64,000 bases of DNA from Ornithinimicrobium sediminis (lineage in GTDB: Bacteria > Actinomycetota > Actinomycetes > Actinomycetales > Dermatophilaceae), in NCBI RefSeq assembly GCF_021272345.1, contig NZ_JAJSDQ010000008.1, positions 1 through 64,000 of the forward strand, written 5' to 3'. Numbering within the stretch: position 1 is the stretch's first letter; every line of letters starts with the position of its first letter. The notes beneath the pieces were generated by a model, which ran no database searches, was not told where the DNA came from, and saw nothing but the letters and a program-made list of their open reading frames with translations. Both the position numbers and the translations under genes were made by a program. Shown here piece after piece: positions 32,419-42,376 of this stretch.

Positions 32419-35400
32419 ATGCGCAACGATCACGTGGTCCTGGGATCCCTGCTCTCGCTGGTGCTGGTCGGGACGGTGTCCGTGGCGCCGATCTCGGCCA
32501 CGGTCGACCCCGATGCGGGGCCTGGCGGGTCCGCTCTGGGGCGTGAGCCGCTGATGACCCCCGAGGCCCTCGGCGACGGCAGTGTCGACGGGTTGCAGTA
32601 CGCCGACCCCGCCGAGGCCCTGTCCACCATCTCACCGCCGGAGGCCTCGAGCGACGGTGGTGCCCAGCTCGGCTACCCGCTGCTGCTGCCGCCGGGCCGC
32701 GGGATCACCCCCGAGCTGGCCTTGACCTACGACTCCGGCGGAGGCAACGGGTGGCTGGGCCTGGGCTGGGACCTGTCGGTCGGCGAGGTCGCCGTCGACA
32801 CCAGCTTCGGCGCGCCCCACTTCGACCCCGACCTGGAGAGCGAGACCTACCTGCTCGACGGGGAGATGCTCGTGCCCAACTCCCTCGGTGAGACCTGGGA
32901 GCCCCGGGTGGCGGGCGACCGACAGGACTACACCCGCCAGGTCGAGTCCGACTACGAGCAGGTCATCCGCCGGTCCGTGGGCGACGGGGGCCCCGACGAC
33001 TACTACTGGGAGGTGCACGACAAGGAGGGCAACGTCCGCTGGTACGGCGGGCACCCGGACTCCGGTGGTCCGGTCGGCACACCTGTGCAGAAGGCGGGGG
33101 AGGACCTCACGATCGACCGGGACGCCATCGTGTACGACGAGGCGGGCAACGCCGTGCGCTGGCTGCTCTCCGCCCAGCGTGACGTCGGCGTGAACCTCAT
33201 CCGCTACGAGTACGAGACGATCCACTACGCGGAGGCCGGCACCGGCTGGAGCCCCGTCGAGACCTGCTCCTCCAGCGCCACGGCTGTCTGTGCCCGACAC
33301 ACCTACCTCAGCAAGATCGAGTACACCGCTGCCGCGCAGGCCTCCGGGATGCCTGAGGACCCGGCGTACGAGGTGCACTTCGAGCTCGAGTCCGACCTGG
33401 CCCCGGACGCGGACGTGCGCCTCGACCCGGTGGTCGACGGCATGGGTGGCTACGTCGACCTCGTGACCGAACGGCTGGCCCGGGTCGAGGTGCGCTACGG
33501 CGCACGCGACGGGGCCGGGGCGCGTGACTACGACCAGGTCGCCGTGCGCTTCGACCTCGACTACACCCACCCCGGCGGTCCCCGCCCCTTCGGCAAGACG
33601 CTGCTCAGGTCGGTCGCGCAGAGCGGTGGCACGGCCGACGAGGCCGTCCACGAGTTCGAGTACTACGACGAGGTGACAGACGGCGACGGCACCTACGACG
33701 GCTTCGCCGAGCAGGCGCAGACCTGGGACACCGGCTCCGACCTGCCCAGCCGCCTGCTCCTCGACTCCGAGGTCTCGGTGGGGGCGCTCGGGTCGTCCCA
33801 GAGCAACTCGGCCGAGGGCCACGCCTACATCGGCTTCAACCCGGCGATCCCTCAGAAGGTGGGCTCGTTCGGCGGCTCGATCCAGATCGGTGGGGGCAGG
33901 ACCGAGGCCATGTCCGAGTGGGTCGACCTCAACGGGGACTCGCTGCCGGACAAGGTGTTCCTGGAAGGCAGCGAGGTCAAGTTCCGGCTCAACCGCAGCG
34001 GCCCGAGCGGGGAGACGTCCTTCGGAGGTGTGAGGACGGCGACAGGGATATCGGCGCTGTCCTCCGAGAGCAACCTCGGGCTGCAGGGGTCCGTGGAGGC
34101 CCACCTGGGGGTCACCGTGGCCTTCGGGCTGGGCGCCGACGTCTCGTGGGGCGACACCTACTTCACCGACGTCAACAGCGACGGGCTGCCCGACCTCGTC
34201 ACCGGCGGCCAGGTCTTCTTCAACCGGCTGGTCGCGGGCGTCCCGACGTTCGCGACCGGCAGCGACGGCACGTTCGTGCCTCTTCCCGACAACAGCGTCA
34301 CGCCGGACATCTCGGTCGAGCGGCTCGACGAGATCCAGGCAGACCTCGCCCAGCAGTCGCCCCTGGTGGACACCGTGCGCCGCTGGGAGGCGCCCTTCGG
34401 CGGCACCGTGTCCATCGACGCGCCGGTGACCCTCGACCCGCCCAACGGCTCCTCGGTCGACGGCGTCAGGGTCGCCGTGGAGCACGACGGGGACGAGCTC
34501 GAGTCGGCCAACCTGCTCTCCACCGGAGCCACCGCCTTCGGCGCCCCGATCACCCGCGAGGTCGACCCCGGTGACCACCTCTACTTCCGGGTGGGCTCGG
34601 TCAACGACGGCGCCAACGACGAGGTGGAGTGGGCCCCTGTCGTGAGCTACACGGCGATCGACGACGTGGCCGACGTGGCCGACGTGCCGCTCGACGTCAA
34701 TGGCCTGTCCCAGACCGAGTTCTCGGCGGCCGACGACTTCACCCTGGCCGGCCGGCCCGACACCCTCGTCGTGATGCCCTTCGAGGGGACGGTGCGCTTC
34801 GAGGCCGTCGTGGACAAGACCGCGGTCACCACCGACGAGCTGCGCCTCGTACTGGAGCACAACGGCGTCACGGTCGCCGGCTCCGACATCACGATCCCCG
34901 CCGACCTCGTCGGCAAGCAGACGCTCTCCGTCGACTTCTCGGTCGCGGAGCCGGTGCTGCCGGACCCGGACGACCCGGACGCGCCCACCTCGCAGGACAC
35001 GGTCCACGCCCGCCTGGCGGTGGACTCGCCGATCGACCTGACGGTGGTCGACTGGGCACCGCGTGTCTTCTACACGGCTGCGGTGAACCGGCAGGACGAG
35101 CCGGTGGACGTCGGTAGCCCCACCGAGCCCACCATCGTCGTCGACCTCGCACCGGAGGTCGACCAGTACCCCCAGCGGTCGACCAGCGAGGTGTCCACCC
35201 CCTGGGAGGCCACGACGAGCGACACCGTCGACGCGGTCGTCGCGCTGAACCTGCTGGCCGACAACCCCGGTGGACGCGCCGTCCTCTCGGTGAAGTCCGT
35301 CGACGGCGTGGTCGCGCAGCAGGATCTCACCATCCCCGCCAGCGACTCCTCCGACTCCTTCGAGACCGTCGTCGACCTCGACGCGGCGATCACCTCCGGT

Positions 35401-38400
35401 GAGGACTACTGGGTCGACCTCGTCATCCGAGACGCGGGCGTCTCGGAACGCACGACCTTCGGCTCGGTGGCACTGCGTCCCGACGGCGCCGACGATGACG
35501 ACGACGACGTCGACGTCCCCGCCACCCTGCACTGGAGCGGGCGGCAGGGCATCTTCCCGCTGGGCTACCGCGGCTGGGCCGTGGCCGGCTACACCGCCCC
35601 CGGGGCCCTGGCGACGACGCCGGTCGACGAGTCGGCGTTCGTGATCGACACGGACGAGCTGCCGAGCGACCCGGTGGCGCCCAGCGGCTTCGAGGACCTC
35701 GAGACCGAGGCTCCGGAGCCGGACCCCTCGTTCGCGTTCCTGCCGGTCGCCTCACCGGTCGTGCTGGAGAACCAACCCGCACCGTTCGCCGGCCCCGTGT
35801 GGCGGGGGAGCCGGGACAACATCGCAGCCACGGCCGACCGCGTCCGGTCCTCCCGCTACGGGGCCGACAGCGTGGAGATCGGTGCCTCGACCGGTGGGTC
35901 CGGGCGAGGGGTGACCCGGGTGGGGGTCGCCGCTCCCTCCGCGGCGCTCTCCTTCGGTCTGGGCCCCCTCGGTGCTTCGTTCGGTGTCGGTCCGAGCTTC
36001 GGGCTGGTCGACTACGAGGACATGAACGGTGACGGCTACCCCGACGTCATCACCCCGGCCAACATCCACTACACGACGCAGCGTGGCACCTTCGCCTCGG
36101 CGGCCCGCTCGTTCAGCGAGCTCATGGACGTCACCAACCAGGACCTGACCTTCTCGGTGAGCGGAGGCCTGTCCAGCGGCCTGGTCGACATCAAGTCGAA
36201 CACCAAGGGCAAGACGAACGCGACCCAGGGCTCCGCCGCCGGCAAGGGCGACGACGCCAACGACTCGGGCGGCGGTGTGGGCATCGGCGTGGAGGTCAAC
36301 GCCAGCTGGACCAGTCCCAACGCCTCCGGCCCGGCCGACTCCGCGCTGGTCGACGGCATCGGCGCCGACCCGACGCAGACCTACGGCGACCAGCTGTCCG
36401 AGACGCCGGGGGACTCCAGTGGGCAGGGCGCGCCCATCCAGCAGGAGCTCGCGGACGTCAACGGGGACGGGCTCCCCGACCGGGTCTTCACCACGCCGGA
36501 GGGCGTCTTCGCGCACTACAACCTCGGCTACGCCTTCACCCAGGGCGCGGTGAAGATCAGCAGCGGCGGCTTCGAGGCGATGGAGTCCTATGCGGGGGCG
36601 CTGTCCCTGGGCTTCTCCACGCCGTGGGCGGAGTTCTCCGGGGGTGTGGCGCTGAACTGGAACTACGACCTCGCGCGCTACACCTGGGCCGACGTCAACG
36701 GCGACGGCATCCTCGACCAGGTCCACAAGCGCAGCACGGCGGGCTCGCCCTACGTGGCCTTCGGCACCGGCTCCGGCGTCCTGACCCCGCGGGTGTACGG
36801 CACCATGCAGAGCGCCAGCCCTGCCAACGGGGTGGACACCGGGCCACAGGCATCCTTCGACCGCAGCAACTCCCTCGGGGGAGGCTTCGACTTCACGGTC
36901 TACGTCGGCCCGCTGTGTCTGGTCGCGTGCTACCTCGTCATCAACCCGGGCGCGAGCTACCAGAACTCCGTGAGCTCCCCGGAGGTCGACCTGCAGGACG
37001 TGGACGGTGACGGCTTCGCCGACTCGGTCTCCACCACCGACGACGACGAGCTCAAGGTGCGCCTGAACCAGCACGGCCGCACCAACCTGCTCGCCGGGGT
37101 GAGCAACCCCCTGGGTGGCCACATCGGCCTGGAGTACGAGCGCGACGGCAACACCGTCGACCACCCCGACTCGGTGTGGACCATGAGCAAGGTCGAGGTC
37201 GACGACGGCCGCCCCGGTGACGGGGCGGACGTGCTGGCCACCGCCTACGAGTACTCCGGTCTGCGGTACGACCGGGTGCACCGTCAGTCGCTGGGCTACT
37301 CGACGGTGCGCGAGCGCGAGCTCGACGCCGCGTCGGGTGACCCGGTCCGGGACACGGAGCGGACGTTCCTCAACGACAACGTCTTCGTCTCCGGTCTGGA
37401 GACCGCGGCTCTGGTGACCGACGCCCAGACCGGCGAGAACCTGCGCGGAGCCACCATGGAGTGGGGCTTCCGCGACGTGCGCGTCGCGCCGGACGACGTC
37501 CGCGCACCGGTCGAGACCGTCTCGGCGCCGCTGCTGGACGGGCTCACCGGTGTCGGGTCGCTGGGCCGCTCGGTCGCGCCGCTGATGCTGGAGGTCGGGG
37601 AGCAGTTCTACGACGGCCCGGACGTGGGCCAGGAGACCCGGACGACCTTCGTCTACGACGGTCTGGGCAACGTCCTCGTGCAGGCGGACGAGGGCGAGAC
37701 CGACGACCCCGGCGACGACCTGGTCGCGAGCTTCACCTACAGCGACTGCGAGATCTCCTCCTCGGTCGGCTGCGTGGACGAGCCTGCGAACACCTCCCCG
37801 TTGTGGTCGGACACGCTGTGCTCGACCTGGGTGAGCCTGCCTGCGGTGGTCGAGGTCACCAACGGTGCCAGTGGGGCGGACGAGGTGGTCTACCGGCACC
37901 GCGACGGCCGTGCCGACCTGTGCGACAACGCCTCCGTCACCCACCTGGAGGAGCGGGTCGACGACTCGACGGTGGCGGTGACCTCCCTGGCCTACAACGC
38001 CTTCGGCAGCTACGACCGGATCGTGTACCCCGAGGGCGAGGACGGCATCCGCTACGCCGTGGCCTACACCTACGACGACGACCGCTCCTCCGACATCGCC
38101 GAGGTCACCGACTACGACCTCGACGACGCGGCAGTGCAGGACTTCCTGGACAGCGGCTCCGTCGCCGGCGCCGTGCGCGTCGGGCTGACCTCGTCCGCGA
38201 CGTTCGAGCCGCTCTCGGGCCGGGTGGCCTCGCGCACCGACGCCAACGGCAACGAGACGACCTACGGGTACGACGCGCTGGGGCGCATCGTCTCGATCAG
38301 CAGCCCACGCCCGTCCGACCCCGAGCCCCTGGTCACCTACGAGTACCACCCGTCAGCCGAGGACTACGGGTATGCGGTGGCCCGGCACTACGACGCCTTC

Positions 38401-41211
38401 AACCCCGGTGACACCATTGACACGGTCACCTTCGTGGACGGCATCGGCCGGGTGACGCAGACCAAGCGGGACGCCCGGCTCTTCGACGGAGCAGGGCAGC
38501 CGGCGGTGGACGGCCGGATCGTCAGCGGGGCGACCACCTTCGACGCCCTCGGACGTGCGGTGGAGCAGTACTACCCGGTCGCCGACAGCGAGACCCTGGA
38601 GACCTACGAGCTCGACGTGCCCGCAACCGCGCCCACCACCACCGAGTACGACCTGTGGGACATGCCTGTCGTCGTGGTCGAGCCCGGCGACCGACGCACC
38701 GAGACGTCATACGAGTATGCCGAGCTGGACGGCGTGGTCGTCTACAAGACGACCACGACCGACCCGAGGGACCGGGCCACGGTCAGCTGGACCGACGTGC
38801 GTGACCGGGTGCTGGCGCTCGACGACGAGCCCGAGGGCGCCGAGGCGCTGCGCGCGACGTACGAGTACAACGGCATGGGTGAGCTGCTCACCTTCGTCGA
38901 CACCGCCGGTGAGACGACGACCCACAGCTACGACATGCTCGGACGGCGGCTGACCAGCCAGACCCCGGACGGTGGGCTCGTCGAGCTCTCCTACGACCCC
39001 GAGGGCAAGCTGGTGAGCAGGGTCAACCCCAACCTGCGCGCGGCGGGGGAGGCGACCACCTACGGCTACGAGCTGAGCAGGCTCGTGTCCGTCGACCACC
39101 CGGGCGCCACTCCCGACGTCCGCTACACCTACGGCGACATGGGTGCTGCAGGCAACGGCGCCGGACGCATCGTGCGGTCCGAGGACGGGACGAGGATCGT
39201 GAGCATGGCCTACGACGAGGCCGGCGCACTGGTCGAGCAGACCGCGGAGATGAAGCTGCACAACTGGGACCCGAGCAAGGACACCTCGCGGTTCCGCTGG
39301 ACGACGGCCTGGGCCTACGACGGCCTCGGCCGGGTGGAGTCGATGGTCTACCCCGACGGCCAACGGCTGGCCTACGACTACGACGCCGGCGGCCAGCCGC
39401 TGAGCGTCGTGGGCGAGGAGGACGGCTACGAGACCGTGGTGGTCGGCGTCGACGAGGAGGGCAACGACATCACGGAGCAGCAGCCGCGCACGTGGGAGTA
39501 CGACTACCTGCTGGACCGGCAGTACGACGAGTTCCTCACCCCGCGGTTCGCCGAGCTGGGCAACGGGGTGAGCACGCAGTGGTCCTACGACGAGGACACG
39601 CGGCGGTTGGCGCGGGTGCAGTCCCTGTCCCCGAACCGCAACGTGCCGGACCCGGCATACCAGGAGATCCAGGACCTGAACTACACCTACGACGCGGTGG
39701 GCAACCCGCTGACCTACGTCAACGACCTGCCGGCCCCCCTGCCCAGCCTCTTCGGAGGTGCCACCCGGCAGTCCTACACCTACGACCCCTACGACCGTCT
39801 GGTCGAGGCGTCGGGGGAGTGGGACCAGTCCAAGGACCGGATGCGCCGGTACACCGTCGAGCTGGGCTACGACGAGTTCGGCAACGTCGTGGCCAAGGAC
39901 CAGCGCGACGAGGTCTACAACGGTCGACGCGGTCTGGTCCAGCGTGACACGACCTACTCCTTCGACCGCCTGTACGAGGAGGAGGCACCGCACCAGGCGA
40001 CCTCGGTCGGCAGGGACACCTACCACTACGACGCGAACGGCAACCTGCTCGGCCTCAAGGACTCGCGGGACCGCTGGATCCGGCAGCTCACCTGGGACGC
40101 GACCGACCGGCTGCGCGTCGTCGACGACGCCTCGTCGACGACGACCTACCGGTACGACGACACCGGCCAGCGGACCATCGAGCGTGGGCCCCAGGGAGAG
40201 ACGGCCTTCGTCAACCCGTGGGTCACGGTGCGCAACGGCACCGAGATGTTCAAGCACGTCTGGGTGGGTGAGGAGCGCCTCGCCACCCAGCGTGACGACG
40301 GCGGTGAGGAGGAGCTCAAACGCTACTTCCTGCACAAGGACCTGCAGGGCAGCACGAACATGGTCACCGACTACCGCGGTGACACGTTCCAGCACCACGA
40401 GTACTTCCCGACCGGTGAGGTGTGGATCGACGAGAGCAGCACGGTCTTCCGCACGCCCTACCAGTTCGCCGGGTCCTACACCGACGAGGTGCGTGACCTG
40501 CTGAGCACCGGAGCACGCTGGTACGACCCGCAGCGGGAGCTGATGTACTCGGCCGACCCGATCCTCGTGGACGACCCCACAGCCGTCGTCGACCAGCCCA
40601 GCCTGAGCACGGCATACGCGTATGCCGGGTCGAACCCGGTGGCGAACGTCGACCCCACCGGCTACGTGTTCACCAGCGCCCAGGCACCGGCCGTCATCAA
40701 GGCGCACGAGGCCGACCGCGCGAGGCTCAAGGCCAACCCGAAGCTGGCCGGCATCGTCGCCGACAGCCTGCAGACCCGGCTGCCACGCTCCTTCGTGCGG
40801 CTCGGCCTGGACATCGAACGCGCCGACCGGCTGCAGAAGTTCGCCGACCGGTTCGACGCGAAGCCCTTCGTGGAGATCAACCTGAGCGAGGGCACGGTGA
40901 AGTTCAGCCTCGGCATCGGCAAGCGGCTGAAGGTGGGCGGAGACTCCAGCAGCGCGACGGGTGCGCAGACCTCAGACGTGGCGACGACCCAGGGCAGCGG
41001 ACCGAGCGCCACCAACGGTCAGCCGCCGCCGACGGGCGGCAGCAGCGCGCAGGCCCCGCAGTCGCCCGCGCAGACCTCGATGGGTGCGGGCTCCCAGGCC
41101 GATGCGGGGTCCTCCGCCCAGCCGCCGCCGCGGCCACCGAAGCCGCTCCCGAAGTCGCCGGCCCAGACTTCTGGTGCCGGGGACGCAGGGGTGGCGCGCG
41201 CTGGCCAGTGA
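32419..41211 (+). CDS. Giant secreted SpvB/FG-GAP/YD-repeat/Rhs protein, putative polymorphic toxin
   Basis: A 2930-residue protein. An N-terminal signal (MRNDHVVLGSLLSLVLVGTV) is followed by a SpvB-type domain (about 75-330: GYPLLLPPGRGITPELALTY, GWLGLGWDLSVGEV). FG-GAP/VCBS calcium repeats follow (DLNGDSLPDKV about 502, DVNSDGLPDLV about 584, DMNGDGYPDVI about 1200, DVNGDGLPDRV about 1350, DVDGDGFADS about 1530). YD repeats run from about 1750, and an Rhs core (LQGSTNMVTDYRGDTF, GARWYDP) ends at DPTGY (2745-2749). The last 181 residues are variable: a charged helical part, then a Pro/Ser/Ala-rich tail ending at 2930; no known toxin fold is recognised. Likely a shell delivering or presenting its C-tip. 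Confidence 0.9.
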   Translation: MRNDHVVLGSLLSLVLVGTVSVAPISATVDPDAGPGGSALGREPLMTPEALGDGSVDGLQYADPAEALSTISPPEASSDGGAQLGYPLLLPPGRGITPELALTYDSGGGNGWLGLGWDLSVGEVAVDTSFGAPHFDPDLESETYLLDGEMLVPNSLGETWEPRVAGDRQDYTRQVESDYEQVIRRSVGDGGPDDYYWEVHDKEGNVRWYGGHPDSGGPVGTPVQKAGEDLTIDRDAIVYDEAGNAVRWLLSAQRDVGVNLIRYEYETIHYAEAGTGWSPVETCSSSATAVCARHTYLSKIEYTAAAQASGMPEDPAYEVHFELESDLAPDADVRLDPVVDGMGGYVDLVTERLARVEVRYGARDGAGARDYDQVAVRFDLDYTHPGGPRPFGKTLLRSVAQSGGTADEAVHEFEYYDEVTDGDGTYDGFAEQAQTWDTGSDLPSRLLLDSEVSVGALGSSQSNSAEGHAYIGFNPAIPQKVGSFGGSIQIGGGRTEAMSEWVDLNGDSLPDKVFLEGSEVKFRLNRSGPSGETSFGGVRTATGISALSSESNLGLQGSVEAHLGVTVAFGLGADVSWGDTYFTDVNSDGLPDLVTGGQVFFNRLVAGVPTFATGSDGTFVPLPDNSVTPDISVERLDEIQADLAQQSPLVDTVRRWEAPFGGTVSIDAPVTLDPPNGSSVDGVRVAVEHDGDELESANLLSTGATAFGAPITREVDPGDHLYFRVGSVNDGANDEVEWAPVVSYTAIDDVADVADVPLDVNGLSQTEFSAADDFTLAGRPDTLVVMPFEGTVRFEAVVDKTAVTTDELRLVLEHNGVTVAGSDITIPADLVGKQTLSVDFSVAEPVLPDPDDPDAPTSQDTVHARLAVDSPIDLTVVDWAPRVFYTAAVNRQDEPVDVGSPTEPTIVVDLAPEVDQYPQRSTSEVSTPWEATTSDTVDAVVALNLLADNPGGRAVLSVKSVDGVVAQQDLTIPASDSSDSFETVVDLDAAITSGEDYWVDLVIRDAGVSERTTFGSVALRPDGADDDDDDVDVPATLHWSGRQGIFPLGYRGWAVAGYTAPGALATTPVDESAFVIDTDELPSDPVAPSGFEDLETEAPEPDPSFAFLPVASPVVLENQPAPFAGPVWRGSRDNIAATADRVRSSRYGADSVEIGASTGGSGRGVTRVGVAAPSAALSFGLGPLGASFGVGPSFGLVDYEDMNGDGYPDVITPANIHYTTQRGTFASAARSFSELMDVTNQDLTFSVSGGLSSGLVDIKSNTKGKTNATQGSAAGKGDDANDSGGGVGIGVEVNASWTSPNASGPADSALVDGIGADPTQTYGDQLSETPGDSSGQGAPIQQELADVNGDGLPDRVFTTPEGVFAHYNLGYAFTQGAVKISSGGFEAMESYAGALSLGFSTPWAEFSGGVALNWNYDLARYTWADVNGDGILDQVHKRSTAGSPYVAFGTGSGVLTPRVYGTMQSASPANGVDTGPQASFDRSNSLGGGFDFTVYVGPLCLVACYLVINPGASYQNSVSSPEVDLQDVDGDGFADSVSTTDDDELKVRLNQHGRTNLLAGVSNPLGGHIGLEYERDGNTVDHPDSVWTMSKVEVDDGRPGDGADVLATAYEYSGLRYDRVHRQSLGYSTVRERELDAASGDPVRDTERTFLNDNVFVSGLETAALVTDAQTGENLRGATMEWGFRDVRVAPDDVRAPVETVSAPLLDGLTGVGSLGRSVAPLMLEVGEQFYDGPDVGQETRTTFVYDGLGNVLVQADEGETDDPGDDLVASFTYSDCEISSSVGCVDEPANTSPLWSDTLCSTWVSLPAVVEVTNGASGADEVVYRHRDGRADLCDNASVTHLEERVDDSTVAVTSLAYNAFGSYDRIVYPEGEDGIRYAVAYTYDDDRSSDIAEVTDYDLDDAAVQDFLDSGSVAGAVRVGLTSSATFEPLSGRVASRTDANGNETTYGYDALGRIVSISSPRPSDPEPLVTYEYHPSAEDYGYAVARHYDAFNPGDTIDTVTFVDGIGRVTQTKRDARLFDGAGQPAVDGRIVSGATTFDALGRAVEQYYPVADSETLETYELDVPATAPTTTEYDLWDMPVVVVEPGDRRTETSYEYAELDGVVVYKTTTTDPRDRATVSWTDVRDRVLALDDEPEGAEALRATYEYNGMGELLTFVDTAGETTTHSYDMLGRRLTSQTPDGGLVELSYDPEGKLVSRVNPNLRAAGEATTYGYELSRLVSVDHPGATPDVRYTYGDMGAAGNGAGRIVRSEDGTRIVSMAYDEAGALVEQTAEMKLHNWDPSKDTSRFRWTTAWAYDGLGRVESMVYPDGQRLAYDYDAGGQPLSVVGEEDGYETVVVGVDEEGNDITEQQPRTWEYDYLLDRQYDEFLTPRFAELGNGVSTQWSYDEDTRRLARVQSLSPNRNVPDPAYQEIQDLNYTYDAVGNPLTYVNDLPAPLPSLFGGATRQSYTYDPYDRLVEASGEWDQSKDRMRRYTVELGYDEFGNVVAKDQRDEVYNGRRGLVQRDTTYSFDRLYEEEAPHQATSVGRDTYHYDANGNLLGLKDSRDRWIRQLTWDATDRLRVVDDASSTTTYRYDDTGQRTIERGPQGETAFVNPWVTVRNGTEMFKHVWVGEERLATQRDDGGEEELKRYFLHKDLQGSTNMVTDYRGDTFQHHEYFPTGEVWIDESSTVFRTPYQFAGSYTDEVRDLLSTGARWYDPQRELMYSADPILVDDPTAVVDQPSLSTAYAYAGSNPVANVDPTGYVFTSAQAPAVIKAHEADRARLKANPKLAGIVADSLQTRLPRSFVRLGLDIERADRLQKFADRFDAKPFVEINLSEGTVKFSLGIGKRLKVGGDSSSATGAQTSDVATTQGSGPSATNGQPPPTGGSSAQAPQSPAQTSMGAGSQADAGSSAQPPPRPPKPLPKSPAQTSGAGDAGVARAGQ

Positions 41212-41278
41212 GCCGGGCACGGCCCCTTCGGACCGGCCGCACGAGTGCCCCGAGGGCGCCTGTGGTGGACTGGCAGGC

Positions 41279-41719
41279 ATGTCGCGGCGGACGAGGTGTC
41301 TCAGCGCAGTGGTGGCCGTGCTCCTGGTCTCGGGCTGCGGCTCAGACGAGGTGACCACCGCACCGTCCACGTCCGACAGCACAGCGGCGACGGGGGATGC
41401 GGCCGGCGAGGCGGCGGAGCAGCGTTACCCCGACATCGTCGAGGTCGAGGTCGAGCGCGGCGACGGGTCCGCCACGCTGCGGGTCACGGTGTCGTCCCCG
41501 TACGACTCGCCGGAGCGCTATGCCGACGGCTGGCGGGTGCTCGACCAGGACGGCCAGGTGCTGGGCGAGCACACGCTGCTGCACGACCACGCCGGCGAAC
41601 AGCCGTTCACGCGCACCCAGAGCGACCTGGTCGTGCCGGAGGGCACGGACCGGCTGACCGTCGAGGGCAGGGACTCGGTCCACGGCTACGGGGGCGGCAC
41701 GGTCTCGGTCGACTGGTGA
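41279..41719 (+). CDS. Small lipoprotein downstream of the Rhs gene
   Basis: A 146-residue exported lipoprotein. Basic start MSRRTRC, hydrophobic stretch, lipobox LLVSGC near residue 20, then a Thr/Ser/Ala linker and a beta-rich domain (EVEVERGDGSATLRVTVSSP, PERYADGWRVLDQDG, TLLHDHAGEQPFTR). The family is not recognised. It lies 67 bases after the giant toxin-like gene on the same strand. Its place could make it an immunity or accessory lipoprotein, but nothing in the sequence proves that. Confidence 0.65.
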   Translation: MSRRTRCLSAVVAVLLVSGCGSDEVTTAPSTSDSTAATGDAAGEAAEQRYPDIVEVEVERGDGSATLRVTVSSPYDSPERYADGWRVLDQDGQVLGEHTLLHDHAGEQPFTRTQSDLVVPEGTDRLTVEGRDSVHGYGGGTVSVDW

Positions 41720-41742
41720 GGACCGCGGCGCGCCGGTCCCAC

Positions 41743-41772
41743 TTGTGACCTGTGTGACACCTGTGGCATTCT
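41743..41772 (+). promoter_or_regulatory. Candidate promoter with tandem 9-base repeats before the DUF3145 gene
   Basis: TTGTGA at 41743-41748 and CATTCT at 41767-41772 are 18 bases apart, plausible -35 and -10 elements. The spacer is made of near-repeats TGTGACCTG, TGTGACACC and TGTGGCATT (41744-41770). The DUF3145 start codon is 75 bases downstream. Confidence 0.4.
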
Positions 41773-41847
41773 GTGGCGGAGCAGTAGTCCGTGCCGCCGT
41801 CCGGCGAGGTCGTTGGGGAAGACGTCCCTCGCATCAAGGAGGCCCGG

Positions 41848-42363
41848 ATGTCCGCTGTCATGCCACGTGTCATGACTCGCGGGGTGGTGTTCATTCACTC
41901 CACCCCGACTGCGCTGTGCCCGCATATCGCGTGGGCCCTGGAAGGCGTCCTGGACACCCGGGTCGCCCTCGACTGGACCCCGCAGACGGCCCAGCCGGGC
42001 ACCATGCGTGCCGAGTTCTCCTGGACCGGTGAGCAGGGGACCGGTGCACAGCTCGCCAGCGCGATGCGCGGCTGGGACGGCCTGCGGTACGAGGTCGTCG
42101 AGGAAGCCAGCCGCGGGTCGGACGGCGCCCGCTGGACGCACACCCCCGCCCTGGGCATCCACCACGCGCGCCTGTCCGCGAACGGGGACGTCGTCGTCAA
42201 CGAGGACCGCCTGCGAGCCATGGTCGCCGAGGCGGGAGGGGCGATGGGGGTCCTGGCCGCGGAGGTCGACCTCGCACTGGGCTCGGCCTGGGACGCGGAG
42301 CTGGAGCACTTCCGGCACAGCGGCGAGGGTGCCCCCGTCAAGTGGCTGCACAAGGTGGGGTGA
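41848..42363 (+). CDS. DUF3145 family protein
   Basis: A 171-residue cytoplasmic protein of an actinobacteria-specific DUF3145 family. Typical text is TRGVVFIHSTPTALCPHIAW near the start and GSAWDAELEHFRH with KWLHKVG at the end. Function is unknown. AAGGAGG lies five bases before the ATG at 41848, one of the strongest ribosome binding sites in the window, which suggests high expression. It is convergent with the glycosyltransferase gene, only 13 bases apart. In other actinobacteria this gene also occurs near the fatty acid synthesis operon. Confidence 0.85.
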   Translation: MSAVMPRVMTRGVVFIHSTPTALCPHIAWALEGVLDTRVALDWTPQTAQPGTMRAEFSWTGEQGTGAQLASAMRGWDGLRYEVVEEASRGSDGARWTHTPALGIHHARLSANGDVVVNEDRLRAMVAEAGGAMGVLAAEVDLALGSAWDAELEHFRHSGEGAPVKWLHKVG

Positions 42364-42376
42364 CCCCGTCACGGCC

